A model generated the notes under the pieces. That model had not been told where the DNA came from. It made no database searches and was given only the letters and a program-made list of their open reading frames with translations. Made by a program: the position numbers and the translations under genes. Positions 1 to 13,641 of a stretch of 64,000 bases of DNA are shown piece by piece (within the stretch, counting starts at the first letter, position 1; every line of letters starts with the position of its first letter). The DNA is from Turbatrix aceti (taxonomy: Eukaryota > Nematoda > Chromadorea > Rhabditida > Panagrolaimidae): the NCBI GenBank assembly GCA_963969345.1, contig OZ017767.1, positions 3,376,739 through 3,440,738 of the forward strand, written 5' to 3'.

Positions 1-156
1 TTGGATCCCGTTTTCTAAATTGTGCAAAAAGTGTTATTTCGGTACATTTTCAACAATGTTTTGTTACTTTTTGGCATAACGAAAAATCTGTAAAAAAATT
101 CAAGGATTTAATAAATGTGGTACTAAAAAGTAAATTAATTTTTTGTTGTTTTTCAG

Positions 157-3100
157 GCATCGTCCCGGATTAGGTCAATGCCTGAGTGCTTTTGCCAGCT
201 GCTTCCCGGTTGCTTTTCTGGAAAGCGAGCTGAACAACAACAACAAATACTCGGTTTTGGCCAAGTCTCAGGATGCATCTGTACAGGTTCAGGGTTCGTC
301 AAAATGTTTGAGTTCAGAATCCACAACGATTTTTATTTTTAGAAATGCTGCAAAACCTCTCGCAGCACATCCCACAGCTTGACAACCTCCTCTCCAGCCT
401 GGAACAAGCCTCGCTGAACAACGTCAAATATTCCGATGCTCCCAGCCTCTTCGACGTCGATCTGCCTCTGTTGTGCAGCTACCTGAGCTACTGGTGGCAG
501 CAGGGCCCTGATGGTCCAAACTACTCACCTCATCCGGTGACCCGAGTATCTTGCGATCACATGAATCGGGTTTTCTGTCTTCTGCTGAAATTCATCATGT
601 CCCACACCGGTGTCGAGGTCGCTCCGTGGCTCTGTCGCGTGACTTTCTTCTCGGTTGCCATCATCCCGCACGTCACCTGCGATCCGGTAAAGGAATATCT
701 CCTGCCGATTGCCGAACGACTCCGGGCAGCTGCTGAAAAGGCGTATAAGGAGGAGGAGCGCCAGCGGACTCATCCTGATGAAGCTGACGAAGGCACGGTT
801 GCTGAGGACAACGCGATTCTCGTCCGGGACGTGTACGCGTATTTCCCTATCCTCATGAAGTACACTGATCTGCACAGAGCAAAATGGCTGAAATTCCCAA
901 CTTGGGAGTCGGATGGGGTCTACGAGAACGTAGCAGTCATTTTCCGGATCTGGAGCATGTCGCAGCACTTCAAAAGAGAAGAACTCAACTACATGGCCCA
1001 GTTTGAAGACGAATTGGCGGCAGCCGGTTCCGGTGAGGTAAAAACAGGCAAGGCAGCCATCGCGGAGCGAAAGAAAAAACGCCGCGATGGCCAGGTGAAG
1101 AAAGACAAGCACGCGAACAGTATCGTCATTGCCTGTCTCAAGAGGCTCCTCCCGGTCGGCCTCAACGTCTTCGGTGGACGCGAACTCGACATCGTGCAGC
1201 AGTGCAAAGAAAAGTTCCTCGCCAAGGAAAACGAGGACAAGATTCGGGAGTTTATCCGTGAGCTTCTCGACGTTCCGGTTCAGGTGAGCCTTCTGACAGT
1301 ACGAAAATCGTTCAAACTTAATTTTCCCAATTCAGACCGATCCAACAGACAAAAATGCCTGGCAGCTGAACTTGTACCACAAAATTGGCAAATCTCAGAT
1401 GCGTGGCAAGGAGGAAATGACGCGTGAGGGCGTCGTAGACAAAATCGCCAACATGGGTCAGGTCGTTGCAATTCTGCATACGGTAGGTTTTTTAATTAAC
1501 CAAAATCACACAACACTAAATTTATAACAACTCTTCGGAGTCTAATTATAATAATTTTAATAATTTTTTGTTGAAAAACAATAATTTTTTGAAAGACTAT
1601 TTACCCCAATTCAGTTGAGTTTTGGTTATTTTTGTCATTTTGTACGTGTTTGATTGATTCCTAAGTTCTCCTTGGTTCACGTTTTTGTAGATTGTCCGTC
1701 TTCGTGAATTGCGAAAGCGTCGTCACAGAAATGTAAGTGTTTCTTAACCAATTCGTTAACGTTATAACACACTGGTTGTCGGTGTTGGTCGTCAAGCAAG
1801 CATCATCGCTATTTTACTATATTTTCAACGGCATCGGCTTATCTCTCATTTTTTTCTCAAATCACTGTTGTTTGTGATCGTTGTACGCACAATTTACAGG
1901 CTGATCATACGGTTGTCGATCCAGCAGCGCAGTGGAAAAAGGTGCTGAGCAATCAGCGAAAGCGAGCCGTCGTGGCTTGCTTCCGAATGGTGCCGCTTTA
2001 CGGCATTCCAAGGTACGGTGTGATTGTGGTTTGTTTACATGTATCCATTTTTTGGTGGGGTTGTTACCTTCATTTTTTCACTCACATTGTCGCTTACACT
2101 TACTTCACAACTAAAATCTGAACTTTCATTAATCCGAAAAAAAAGTTAACATTTCGGTTTCTTCCATAAAAACCAACATAAACCCATCCTAGGCGACGAG
2201 TCGAACGGAGAAGGAAGACAAGTGGAAGAAGGTGCTCACCCTCCAACGTAAGCGCATGGCCATTTCCCTGATCACCGCCAGTCACCTGTACAAGGTCGAA
2301 AAGTAAGTCTGCCAACCGGTTCCAACCTGTCTGTCCAAACTTTATTTTTTTTCTTTCTTTTTCTATCCCTTCTCGAACTATCCTATCCCTCTGTCGGTGT
2401 GGAGTGATAACTTGCTTTCCGGAACGGTGTCTGTCTATCACCGACTAATTTTTTCCAGACATCGCGGCATCAACTTTTTCCTGCCGGCGTTCGCCAAGCT
2501 CTGGCTCAGCGAAGAGGACGTCGGAAAGGATAAACTCGTCGCTGATATTTCGGTATGATTAATTTTTTTCTTATAAACTTAGTTTAACTTTTTTTTATTT
2601 CAGAACGGGTCAGACGAGCACGAAGCTCCGACGATGAAGATCGTCGAAGACGAAGGCGGAGTCCTCAAAATCGAGGAGAACACAGATGACAACCAGCGTC
2701 CAGACCCTCTTCGTCAGCTCATCCAGTGCTTCCAGCGCGCTGCAACCAGCGAAGAGAGTCAGGCATACTCCATCGCGGAAGACAGTCTCTACGTCGACTA
2801 CGCCGATGTCATGGCTCAGAGTGTTCACATCGATGAAGACGACGACGATGGCGGCGGTGACGAAGGCGATATCGACCAGGCCGAGCAGGAAGAAGCCGCG
2901 CAGGCACTTCGCGCAGAACAGGCGGTGCTCGCCGACCGTGGAGCAGCCATCATGTGTCTCATGTACCTGTCTGCCAGCAACGGTGAGCCATCGGACATGG
3001 TGGCTCAGACTCTGCAGCTCGGCATTCATCTTTTGAGCGGCGGTAATAAGGATATCCAAAAAATGCTTATCGATTACCTCCAGCTGAAGAAAGACGTTCG

Positions 3101-6100
3101 ATTTTTCACCTCCCTTGCCGGGCTGATGAACAAGTGCAGTGTGCTGAACCTGGAAATGTTCGAACGTCAGATCAAAGCAGAAGGCCTGGGCATGGGCGCG
3201 GAACTTGCCGCCGGTGATCACCAGAATCTGAACGACGCTGAATTCACCTGTTCACTTTTCCGCTTCCTGCAACTCACCTGTGAAGGTCACAATTTGGATT
3301 TCCAAAACTACCTTCGCACCCAGCCAGGACACACGACGAGTGTCAATCTCATCAACTGCACCGTCGACTACCTGCTCAGGTTGCAGGAGTCCGTCATGGA
3401 CTTTTACTGGCACTACAGCAGCAAGGAAGTCATCGATGAGGGCGGCAAGGAATACTTCCTCCGAGCCATCCAGGTGTGCAGTCAGGTGTTTAACACGCTG
3501 ACAGAATCCATCCAAGGCCCTTGCGTCGGAAATCAAATGACTCTTGCCAACTCTCGTCTCTGGGACGCTATCAACGGTTTCTTCTTCCTCTTCGCCCACA
3601 TGATGGAGAAGTTGTACAAGAACTCGACCCAGCTGGAGCTGCTCCGAGAGTTCCTCAATCTCCAGAAGGACATGATCGTCCTCATGCTCTCCATGCTGGA
3701 GGGTAACGTCCTCAACGGTCCGATTGGTAAACAGATGGTCGACGCTCTGGTTGAATCCCAGCAGTGCGTGGAGATGATTCTCAAGTTCTCAGACATGTTC
3801 TTGAAGCTCAAAGATCTCACGACGTCTCAGGCGTTCCAGGTAGGGCATTTTCAGGTAAAATTTATTATAAGCGTTTTTTTTTCAGGACTTTGATACGAAC
3901 AAAGACGGCTGGATTTCTCCAAAGGAATTCCAGCGTGCCATGGAAGCCCAGAAAATGTACAGCGTCGAGGAAATCACTTACCTCATGATGTGCACGGATG
4001 TCAACAACGACGGAAAAGTTGACTACATGGAATTCACGGAGCGCTTCCACAATCCGGCTAGAGATATCGGTTTCAACCTGGCCGTGTTGCTGACCAATCT
4101 CAAGGAACACATCACCAACGATCCTCGACTCGAAAAAATAATCGAAAAAGCATCCTCGCTTCTTGAATACTTTGACCCCTTCCTCGGACGTATCGAGATC
4201 ATGGGATCGTCGAAACGCGTTGAAAAGATATACTTCGAGATCCAGGAATCCTGGTTGGAACAGTGGTCGAAGCAGCAGATCAGGGACTCGAAGAACGCTT
4301 TCCTGTTCAACGTTTTGCAAGACGACGGCGGAGATCAGGGCAAGCTGGAAGCCTTTATCAACTTCTGTGAGGATACGATCTTTGAAATGCAGCACGCAGC
4401 AGAGATCAGCGCCGGTGACGGGTCCGATTCAAAAATGGAACGGGCTATCAAACAGCGTGATTACTTCCTTCAGCAGACCACCGCCGGTGAACAGCTCAGC
4501 AAGACCATCCAGGTGTCGTACCACCTCGGAATTAGTGCCGCCAACGCTCTGCGACCCGAAAACATCCGGAAGACAGCAGCCTACGCTGTCACAAAGTTCA
4601 GAACCCTTACCTGGGCTCAGTTGATTATCGAGCTCTTTAAGCTGGGCTTTGTACTTGGAAAACAAGTTTTCTGGACTCTTTTCTTCATTGTCACTACTGT
4701 GGTTCACTTTGGGCTGAATCTGATGTCGTCATCGGAATCTGACGTTCAAGATCACGTCACAGATGCTCTCCCCGCACCTTCTGTCCATGATGTGCCTCTT
4801 GTTTATCAATCTCAGGAAGTTCCAGGTGTACCCAAGCACCGGGAACTCGATGCCTTCGGAGTCCACATTCACACCGACGACATGCCTCCTGAAATTACCG
4901 AAGAACTTATCCATGAGCTGGATCCCCAGGCGAATGGCACCCTGCCAGGCCAGGATCCAACAGTCAAGACCCCACCAGCCGATCCCAATCTTCTGAAGCC
5001 TCCCGGAACGACCCCGACCCCTCCTGCCAGCACCCCGGCTTACTCTGTCTATGAAACGCAATCCATGGCGTCTCATCAGTTTGTTCCACCAGCTGCGGCG
5101 CTCGTCGAGCCAGAAATTGATCCTAACGCTGTCTACGAGCCCAAGATCGCGGATATTAGTTCAGCTAGGAACAAGGGATCGATTATGAACATGCTGGCCA
5201 GGAATTACAAAACATTTGAACGGACTACGTTGTACCTTGCCTTCTTCATCAACGTCATCCTTCTCTTCCACAGGGTCGACCTTTCCCAACCGGAAAAACA
5301 AGAAGGCGCTGTCGAAGAAGAAGACGACGATGTCGTTGAAACCATCTTCATCACTGGCATTCACGTACCGTACACCACGTTCGACATAGCAGGATGGATG
5401 CTGGCCCAGACGCTCTACTGGCTTTCCGTGTTCCACGCGGTGGCCAGTTTCGCGCTTCTGATGTCCTTCTTCCAGCTTAAAATCCCCCTAATTACCTTCA
5501 AGCGAGAAAAGGAAGTCGCCCGTAAACTCATGTTCGACGGCTGCTGGATCACCGAAGACGAAAACGAGGAACGCGGCGTCGTCGACACTCTCACCTGGTA
5601 CCTGGACAGGATTGTCATTTCATCAAAATCATTCCCTGTCAAGTACTGGGACAAATTTGTTCGTCGCAAGACCAAGCAAAAGTACCGTGATCAGGTGGAC
5701 GAGGACACGCTCAACACCTTGCTGGGAGCGGAACGGGCTCCTGGCGATACGTCCTTCGACGTCCGGTACACGGTCTGGCTCTGGGTTGGTGTCATCCTGA
5801 CGAACGGACAGTTTCTCTACCGCGTCGGCTACCTGCTTTGTTCCGTATGCGGTGTCATGATCTCGCCCTTCTTCTACGCCTTCCACCTCATCGACGTCGT
5901 GCTCTCCTTCCCTATGCTCAAGGCTATCCTGCAGTCTGTCACGCACAACCTCCAGCAACTCATTCTCACCATCATGATGACCCTCGTCGTTGTGTACCTC
6001 TACACCGTGCTCGCGTTCAACTTCTTCCGCAAGTTTTACGTCCAGGAAGGCGAGGAGGGCGAAGAACCCGATCGCAAGTGTCATAACATGCTTACGGTAG

Positions 6101-7748
6101 GTTTAGTTGACTTTAACACGGGAAAATTGCTAAAACAAAAGTGAGCCAGTATTAATTGCCACAGCGTGTCAATGATCGCCGGGTGCACATGTTTCTAATT
6201 GGCTCCAATTTGCCATGTACCCAATTTTAAACCAGTTGATGGAATTTTGGATCGTTGTTGACCTGGTGAAAAACAAGTTGCACCGTCGTTTGTCCAGGTG
6301 GTAATTTATTGTGTTTCCAATGTTTCTCATTTTCCGTCATGATTGTAATCAAAAACAAGGCTACAAAAAATGACCCAAATTGGGCACAACACAACATCTG
6401 ACCTGTTTTGCATTTTGAAGCAATGTATCAACTTTTATCGTCTGGCTTCTGAACACTGAAATCTTTAAAAACATGAGCAAAAAAAGTTTATGGCAAATAT
6501 TTTAATGGTTAGTTGGTAATTTCTGCGGAAGTAACGGTGTGAAAACCAGCTGACAAAAGCACTGAAAAGTCCCTCGCATGCACTTTTTCCAAAAAAAATT
6601 ACTTCTTTGCTGTACTTTTTTGCAATTTCATTTGAATAGTTTTTTTGTTGTTTTGTCTGTGAACAAAAATAATTTTGTAATTAAAATGCACAAGGATTCA
6701 TGGATTTTTTGAGTAATATCCCTGCTATTTTCCTTTGTAAGTCGTCTTTACTTTTCTATCTGCCCAGACTGTGAAATGCTGCAAGTACAGGCGTTTTGGC
6801 CCTTGGAGGCGATTAATTTTTGATAACCTTTGGACGCCAAACATCACAACAAAGCGTGAAAGCGTGGGTCAGATGTTTCGGTTAATCGAAGCAACGTTGG
6901 CTTTTGGCTTTTACCAAGTCAAGAATGATCTAAAATTCAATTAACAGGTCAAATTTGGAGCACGAAAACATGGCGAAAATTGGAATGTTGCACCCGGTAC
7001 ATGCATGTGTTGATTGACTTGTTAGCTCAAAAATAAATACAACAAATTAGGATGACTTTTATTTTTGCAAAAAAAAACAAAAATAAATAAGTAGAAAAAA
7101 ATTAGAAACTGAAATTCGATTTTTTTAAATTTTACAAAAAACCTCCCAAATTTCAGTGCTTCATCTTCCACTTCTACGCCGGTGTGCGTGCAGGTGGTGG
7201 CATCGGTGACGAGCTCGAAAGTCCGTACGGCGACGAGCACGAGTACCTCCGCATGCTCTACGACATCAGCTTCTTCTTCTTCGTCATCGTCATCCTGCTC
7301 GCCATCATGCAGGGTCTCATCATCGACGCTTTTGGCGAGCTCCGTGATCAGCAGGAGAGCGCTACGGAGAAGCTCGAATCTTCCTGCTTCATCTGCGACA
7401 TTGGCAAGGAGACCTTTGATCGCATGCCTCGTGGATTCGAGATTCACACCACGAAGGAGCACAACTTTGCCAATTACCTGTCAGTATTATATTATTTTCA
7501 TTTTTCTTCGTTCAATCCATAAAAAAATTATTTTGCAGGTTTTTCCTTCAACACCTGGTCAACAAGGACCAAACAGAATACACCGGTCAGGAATCTTATA
7601 TCCGAGTGAGTTTTTTTTGTTCCCAATTCAAAAAATCTAAAATGCAACAAATTTTTTTCAGGAAAAATACGACAATCGAGACTGGGAATTCTTCCCTGTC
7701 GGCGAATGCTTTGTCAAGCAATACGAAGACCAACTTTTGCAATCTTAG
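157..7748 (+). CDS. unc-68: Ryanodine receptor (UNC-68-like), C-terminal part, 5' end outside window
   Basis: This is an intracellular calcium-release channel of the sarcoplasmic/endoplasmic reticulum. Exons read directly are about 157-286/293, 343-1283, 1336-1482, 1691-1732, 1900-2012, 2193-2302, 2459-2552, 2604-3839, 3886-6096, 7157-7479, 7539-7605 and 7662-7748, all with GT..AG junctions and mostly TTTCAG acceptors. The order of domains matches RyR: the segment around LCSYLSYWW, the RIH-associated region (about 3000-3800), two EF-hand-like loops (DTNKDGW near 3890 and DVNNDGK near 4000), a long acidic/proline linker (4740-5160), transmembrane helices (5220-6050), then the selectivity filter GGGIGDE at 7193-7213 and the pore-lining helix. 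The C-terminus ends at TAG 7746-7748, with AATAAA at 7959-7964. The donor of the first exon is ambiguous: 293 keeps the frame into 343. The family call is firm. The symbol rests on the nematode context. Confidence 0.96.
1691..1732 (+). other. 42-nt micro-exon of the ryanodine receptor gene
   Basis: A 14-codon exon encoding [14 protein letters not shown] lies between TTTTTGTAG and GTAAGTG. It is very basic and flanked by longer introns than its neighbours (208 and 167 bp). It is in frame with the exons before and after, so skipping it would not break the protein. It is therefore a good candidate for alternative inclusion. Confidence 0.75.
6097..7156 (+). other. Long intron of the ryanodine receptor gene (1,060 bp)
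   Basis: This AT-rich intron separates the transmembrane-region exon from the exon that begins just before the selectivity filter. It is by far the largest intron of the visible gene. I see no exon-like open stretch, RNA gene or repeat shared with the rest of the window inside it. Confidence 0.8.
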
Positions 7749-9870
7749 TTTTAAGTTTTTTTTTGTTATCTAGCTTACTGTATTTTTTATCCCGTCCGAA
7801 CCCCAATCATTGATCGATCGATAGATAGTCAAAATCCAGCGACCCGACCCCCCAAATCAACTTTCTCATGTGTGTTTGTTTTTTTTACCTGTGCCTTAAC
7901 CGCCGCGACGTAGGCGCTATCGTGTTTTTATCCCTGTCATTACTGTGAAGTGGCTGAAAATAAATACTTTATTTATGATTTGTTTGTTTGCCAAAAACAG
8001 GACAAATTTATAAAATCCTACAAAAAAACATGATGAGCTCCGGTAATTTTTTTCATTACTTTAGGCACGGTTTTTGTCCTTTGTTTATATGTAAACAGCC
8101 GTATTTGTAAAATTAATGGTCAACCGTAATTTTTAGAAAAATTAAATAATACCCCAAATTTTTTGAAGAATCACGTTTTGGCATAGGATCATCCGCTTGT
8201 TTTTTCTTACGCGTGACATTTAAAAAAATCTCTGGAACAAAATATTAGCTTTTTTGACAGGTGAACTCAAAAAAAAAAGAGATATGTACGTGTAATGCGT
8301 AACATGACGTTGGACACTGTCGGTGCTTTTACTTTGACGTAAAGCTTTTAGCACCGAATTTGCAGTTACCTTTTAGCGTTATCACCCACCTGCAATCTTA
8401 TAGTATTTTTTTTGACGACTTCGTAATTCCAAGCGAATGACGAGAGCGAACGTTTTAGCCCGGGGTATTCGGCCCCTCAAAAAAACACCTGATTACGTTC
8501 ACTACCTGTGGGTGGTGGGCACTGACCGACCAAGCGGTCCAGTTTTTGTTTTGTGATCTCTTTTGCCCGAGTTGAGGGTGGAAGGATCCGAAAACCCTCA
8601 AAGTGGCCATTAAAACAAAGTTTTCGACTCCTGTATGTACTTAAATTTTATCCTACACAAATTTAGGTCGGAAGTAGGAATTTTTTTCAAGGCATTAATT
8701 ACAACTTGGTATTTACCTTTACGGCACGTTCGCCCACCTGGCTTCAATATTGAGCGAAAACTAACGTAGAGTGTGCCTCACTGGCATTTTGAATCAGGAA
8801 GTATATTTTATTATATACAAAAAAAACTTTTTATGATCAGCAGCACACTATTTTGTGCCGTCATAAGATGACATTAACAGTGAAATTAATAAGCAATTTG
8901 GCATTGCTGCAGGTGCTCAAACCACTTTTTACACATTCGAAACGAATGATGGTCTGTGCCGAGCTTTTCCAGGTGCACTACCCCAACTTCTCTTTGTATC
9001 TGTACTTTTTCCCTTCGAGAGAAATTTATTTATTTATTTGCCTGCACAAATCAAAATGCAGTTTTTGATGCCGGTTTTTTGGTCGACCAATCAAACCGTA
9101 AAGCCACAATTTCAATTGTGGTTAACGTCAGACTTCCAAAAAAGGATATAAACGATTATGAGAAAGGTCACACTAATTTCTGGAACCCAGTCAATTTCCT
9201 GTGTGGCACCCGTAAATGCCAAGTCAAATGGGTGCGATGCACTCACTTCCCATTCCCGTTGCCCAATTTGGTGTAATTTTTCAGTAATTTGACCGCGTGA
9301 GTGTTCAAAGTCTAAAAATAATTTTTTTTTTGACTCATGGATATAATTTTTGTACTTCCCATTTTTTGTTCATTTATTTATCCGTTTTTTGTGCAGAAAA
9401 CCTAGAAAAATGAATTTGACGACACAAAATGCTTGAAAAGAAAACAAAAACAAGAAACTACATCAAGACGTCATCTTTGCGGTCTCCCGCATGAATATTT
9501 ATGTCTTCTGTGTGTTCTGGAGAACCAACCAAATAGTAACAAATTTGACGACTACGCACCTTTTGGACGTTTTATAATAATTTATTTTATTCTTGGATGG
9601 TTTGTCTTAATTTATCTCGACACGTCATCTCGAAAAAAACGGGCGTATGGTCATCATGGCATCGAAAAAGCTGAACTAAACTGCGGTTTATTTTCCATTA
9701 ATTTTACAACTGCGTCATAGAATCTGTATACGCCAATAAAAGCATGGCCAACAAATAAAATAAATGATAACCCAAAGAAACAACGAGATCTGGTGGATCA
9801 TTGCTATGTCACCGGCGGAAAGAATCCTTACAAGTAGCGAGATCGTAACCGTTTGGCTGGCACGCTCGGG
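7749..9870. other. Intergenic, no supported gene
   Basis: This is AT-rich sequence after the ryanodine receptor polyadenylation signal (AATAAA 7959-7964). Short open frames near 8853-9276 and 9433-9720 have no convincing splice structure, no recognisable domain and low-complexity composition. I see no RNA gene. Confidence 0.6.
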
Positions 9871-10146
9871 CTACGGTCGGAAGACGCCTCCGCCCCTGCC
9901 GATGGCGATTGTCCTTCTTCGTCGGCGGAAAGCAGCCGGAGCATCGGCAAAGCGGAACTTGCTGACCACTGTCCATTGATCTTCGTTGCGGGCTGGTTCG
10001 TAGAAAAACAAGATTGCCGGCACGGAAAAATCTGATTCAGGCTGGATAACCGCTTGCTGTGGTCTGGCGGAGACGCTGAGGATTGCGGAAAGCGCGACGA
10101 GACTGGCTACAAGCAGGGCTGTTGTCCTCGACACGGCGAGGGTCAT
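9871..10146 (-). CDS. Secreted neuropeptide-like precursor (RPamide / NLP-22-like candidate)
   Basis: The 91-aa single-exon frame starts with a clear signal peptide (MTLAVSRTTALLVASLVALS, likely cut after SVSA). A run of five arginines then serves as a processing site before the C-terminal peptide TIAIGRGGGVFRP. This resembles the nematode RPamide peptides of the NLP-2/NLP-22/NLP-23 type, which follow the pattern S-I/M-A-x-G-R-x-G-x-R-P-amide. Two things are odd: there are two extra residues (G and V) in the core, and the stop codon follows P directly, so the Gly normally used for amidation is missing. No good downstream exon that would supply it is visible. A TTTTCCAG acceptor-like site lies about 40 bp upstream of the ATG and could take a spliced leader. 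The secreted-peptide call is stronger than the family call. Confidence 0.55.
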   Translation of the reverse strand: MTLAVSRTTALLVASLVALSAILSVSARPQQAVIQPESDFSVPAILFFYEPARNEDQWTVVSKFRFADAPAAFRRRRRTIAIGRGGGVFRP

Positions 10147-11970
10147 AGTGCGTGAGTAGGATCAAGCTGATTACCTGAAACCTGGAAAATTCAAAAATAC
10201 TCTCGAAATCTCAAAAGTCTACCACGGACCACGAAACAGGGAAAGGCAACAAAAAACAGAATGCACGAGGCCCTACTGACTTGCCGAATCTGCAGGCAGT
10301 GGCTTTTATTGGCCGGGCACGGCACCGGCACGTGAGGAGGGCCAAACGTTCACTGCACGTGCAAAATCACCTGTCAGACGCGAAGCGCGTCCAGCTCTGT
10401 ACGTGTGAGCTCCGGCAAAAGAGAGGTGGCGCTACGGAGAATAACAACTCAAATTTGACCCACACCCCCTCCCCTTTTCTGCCCCCGAGTCAATTTGCCA
10501 GGTGAATCAACGGCAAATGAGTTGTTAAAATTGGCAAAAAAGGGAAAAGGCGGAGAAATGACTATTTTGGTGCAAAAAGCAGCTACAATGGAAAATTACG
10601 CGTCTACATCACTTATTTTTGCCAATTACAACTTTGTCGGCTGAAACAACTTTTTATGCTTTTACCTGAAACGAAGTTACAATAACACAGTTTCAAATGC
10701 GTTTTGTATACGCCAACGTAATCAGATTCGTGCCAAACCTGTGCGACAGTATGAAACCAGTTTTGCTGCAAAAAAATGCAAGAATTCAACTTTAACACAG
10801 TTTATGACGACTTTTGCGAGTGTTTATGGGTGCAAAACTACCAGACTCTAAATTAAAAAGTCGTCCTGCATGATTTTGACTGCCATAAACTATGGCATTT
10901 TTGGCGGACCGTCGTCATGCACTTCTAAAAATAATCTGACTACTGAAAAAGTTACTGGAAACATTCTTGGCGTCATGCGAACTTTTTTTTAACGTTCATA
11001 AACTCGGATCGTTGGATTGAAAAAAACGAAGCGATATTGATATCGTCAACGAAAAAAGTTGGAGGTTTGCTAAAACATCATACAACAATTGAAATATCAC
11101 TGCTTATCCATTTTATTTACAAGATTATGCTACACACATACATAAAATTATCAAAATTTGCAAAAAAAAAGTTTAGTTGAACAGAAAATAACGACAAGCA
11201 CGTTTTTGAACGAATAAAGGCCAATCTACCGTAGCTGAAATGTCCTCAGTTCCGTAAGCATGTTCGCATTCCAGTTAGGCTTAAAGATAAGCCAAAAATA
11301 AAAAAAGACGTCACTAACTTATGTGTTATTACATCAAACGCTTATATCCTCATAAAATTTAATATCACAAATTTATTGTTTTTAACGGCTTACGAAATGG
11401 AATCACATCACAGTATTTAGTACCGGGATAACAGTGCCAACCCAATTCAATTAGACATGCCATGGAAAGATAATTTTGTTTACACGTAACCCCTGACACC
11501 ACTACAAGTATGAGTTTTGCATACGCATTAGAAGATACGATTGTTTTCGTAGTACGGCATTTTTTTTGAAGGATACAAAGGTGCAAAAGGTAAGTAAATT
11601 CGAAATCAAAACCGGCAGTTGTGCTTATTATTAATCCCAGATTAATTTGATGTTATAATAAAATGAGCCGCTTCCAGGAATTGTGAAACATTTGAGGGAG
11701 AATATGTAAACATTTGCTGGAGAGGTCGTTAAAAAGGCTTCCAGATTCTAAAAGCTTCTGAAATGATGACATCGTTTTTAGTTACCCCCAAAGTACAAAA
11801 ATTAACTGAATAGCATTGCATACAGTCAATTTTTTCTACAAAAATTCTCGATTTCTGTAAGCACACAAACTTTCATGTAGTACATTTATTTACAAAACAC
11901 CTGGCACGGTCTTATTGCGGTTGTAAGTATACAATTCTCATTGTCGGCAGGTTCCACACTTTTTTCCAAG
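10147..11970. other. Intergenic, no supported gene
   Basis: This stretch lies between the neuropeptide-like gene and the 3' end of the P450 gene. It includes a GC-richer segment at 10270-10500 that may be the neuropeptide promoter region. No coding frame with splice or family support is visible, and neither is an RNA gene. Confidence 0.55.
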
Positions 11971-13641
11971 TTAGTAGTCAATGCGACGCTCGATGCGGAT
12001 AGGAAATCCGCGACTGGGTTTAAGAATGAGTTCAGGCAAGCCACGGTTCTCGACTTCGTGGAGCGCAGCGGTGACCTTGTAACGACGGAAGAAGCGGGAG
12101 AGCACGACTTTTTGCTCCATGGTTGCAAATTTTTGGCCTAAAAATTATTAAATAATTTCTTTCAACGTTTCTAGAAACAAAAAAAACTTACCGATGCAAT
12201 TACGGGGTCCAGCTGAAAACGGAATGTAGGAGAAAGCATTGTGACGATCGGCAATGTTTTCAGAAGAAAAGTTCTCAGGATCGAAAACATCCGGGTGGGG
12301 GTAGTATCTTTTGTCGCGGTGGACGGCGAACGGAGCAATCATTGCAGTCACGCCTTTTGGAATCGTGGTACCGTTGATGACGGTGTCTTCGGTGATGTCG
12401 CGACCGATGATGGGCACGACAGGGAACATGCGCAGGGATTCACGGATCGTTTGTTCGAGATATTTCATTTTCGCAATGTCCGACTGAGTCACTTCCCTCT
12501 CCGATGTTTCCAGAATCCCGGAAAGCTCTTCAAAAATCTTTTCCTGGACGTGCGGGTGATGTGCAACCATGTACACGGTGAAGCCCATGCTATTGGATAC
12601 TGTATCGTGACCTTCAAACATGAAAGTATCAACTTCTTCGAGAATTCCAGCGTCGTCGATTCTGTGCTCGTCTTGAACGTCCAGCAAGAGATCCAGGAAG
12701 GCTTGACGCTTGATAATCTTTTTTCCAAACTCGTCGATTTCAACTTCGCGTTCGGTTTTCCAAAGACCAGCTGCCTTCTTGGCAGCTCGCTCGGCTTGAC
12801 GCTCGGCGATGACGCTCTTTGTGAAAGTTTTGACGATGTTCAGATGCCGATCAAAACCGAATCCGTCGCCCAGGAGGTACCACAGAGGTTTTGGCCACAG
12901 CCAGGGCGAACGCATACGACGCCAGGCCATTTCTGACATTTCTCGAACACCGTGAGCGTATTCTGGGTGGTTACCGCGCTGTGCGCCGAGGTCGATGCCC
13001 ATGGCGGCTTCTAAAAAATGTCAATTGATGCAAACCCTGTCAATTATAAAAATCTTACCGCAAATGATATCCATAGCCACATTCTTGATATTTTTGTAAA
13101 AATCAAAAGAGTACCCATCATCAGCGTGTTTGTCGAGCAACTCGATGAACACGTCCGTCTGCCGATTGAATACGTGAATAAAGTTGTTCAAAATGCTAAA
13201 GTGAAAAGCAGGGGTAAGCATTTTTCTCCGGGAGTGCCATTTTGAGCCCGTGCTGGTCAGCAGGCCGGTGCCCACCCAGTCGCTCAGACTCGCGTACTCC
13301 GGCGGTTTTGAAATGAGCTCTTGGGACTCCATAATAATTTTCGCAGTTTCCGGTTTGTAAACAATAAGAATCGGCTTTGGTCCAATCCATATAAGCAGCA
13401 AACCGGGAGAATCTGGGCGTTCAGTGTACGTTCGAAACTCTCGCTCCATCTGGTACGTGCACATGATCTGATCCGGCGAAAACCGAAGTGCACTACCGAG
13501 AATGGGAATCCAAGGAGGCCCAGGTATGTTGGCCAGGCAGCGAACCACCTTCCTTCGATCTTCAATGGCCAAGAAAAGAGCTCGGAGGATTCCGACGAGG
13601 AAGATGAAACCTGCAGTGTAGAGCCACAGCAGGGGATTCAT
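11971..13641 (-). CDS. Cytochrome P450, CYP4 family
   Basis: This is a membrane-anchored haem monooxygenase. Exons on the minus strand are 13641-13059, 13010-12192 and 12137-11971. Lengths of 583, 819 and 167 nt give 522 aa, normal for CYP4. An N-terminal hydrophobic anchor ([20 protein letters not shown]) is followed by the proline hinge [11 protein letters not shown]. The I-helix oxygen-binding motif [11 protein letters not shown], the K-helix ExxR (ESLR), and the haem-binding loop [14 protein letters not shown] with the cysteine ligand are all present. The haem loop is split by the last intron after CIG, and the exon ends join in frame. CYP4 enzymes typically omega-hydroxylate fatty acids, but the substrate here cannot be read from sequence. 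The gene looks intact. Confidence 0.95.

Noticed and set aside
525..1112. Minus-strand 195-aa frame opposite the ryanodine receptor
   Set aside because: Shadow of a strongly supported plus-strand exon. The other antisense frames at 2610-6084 are rejected for the same reason.
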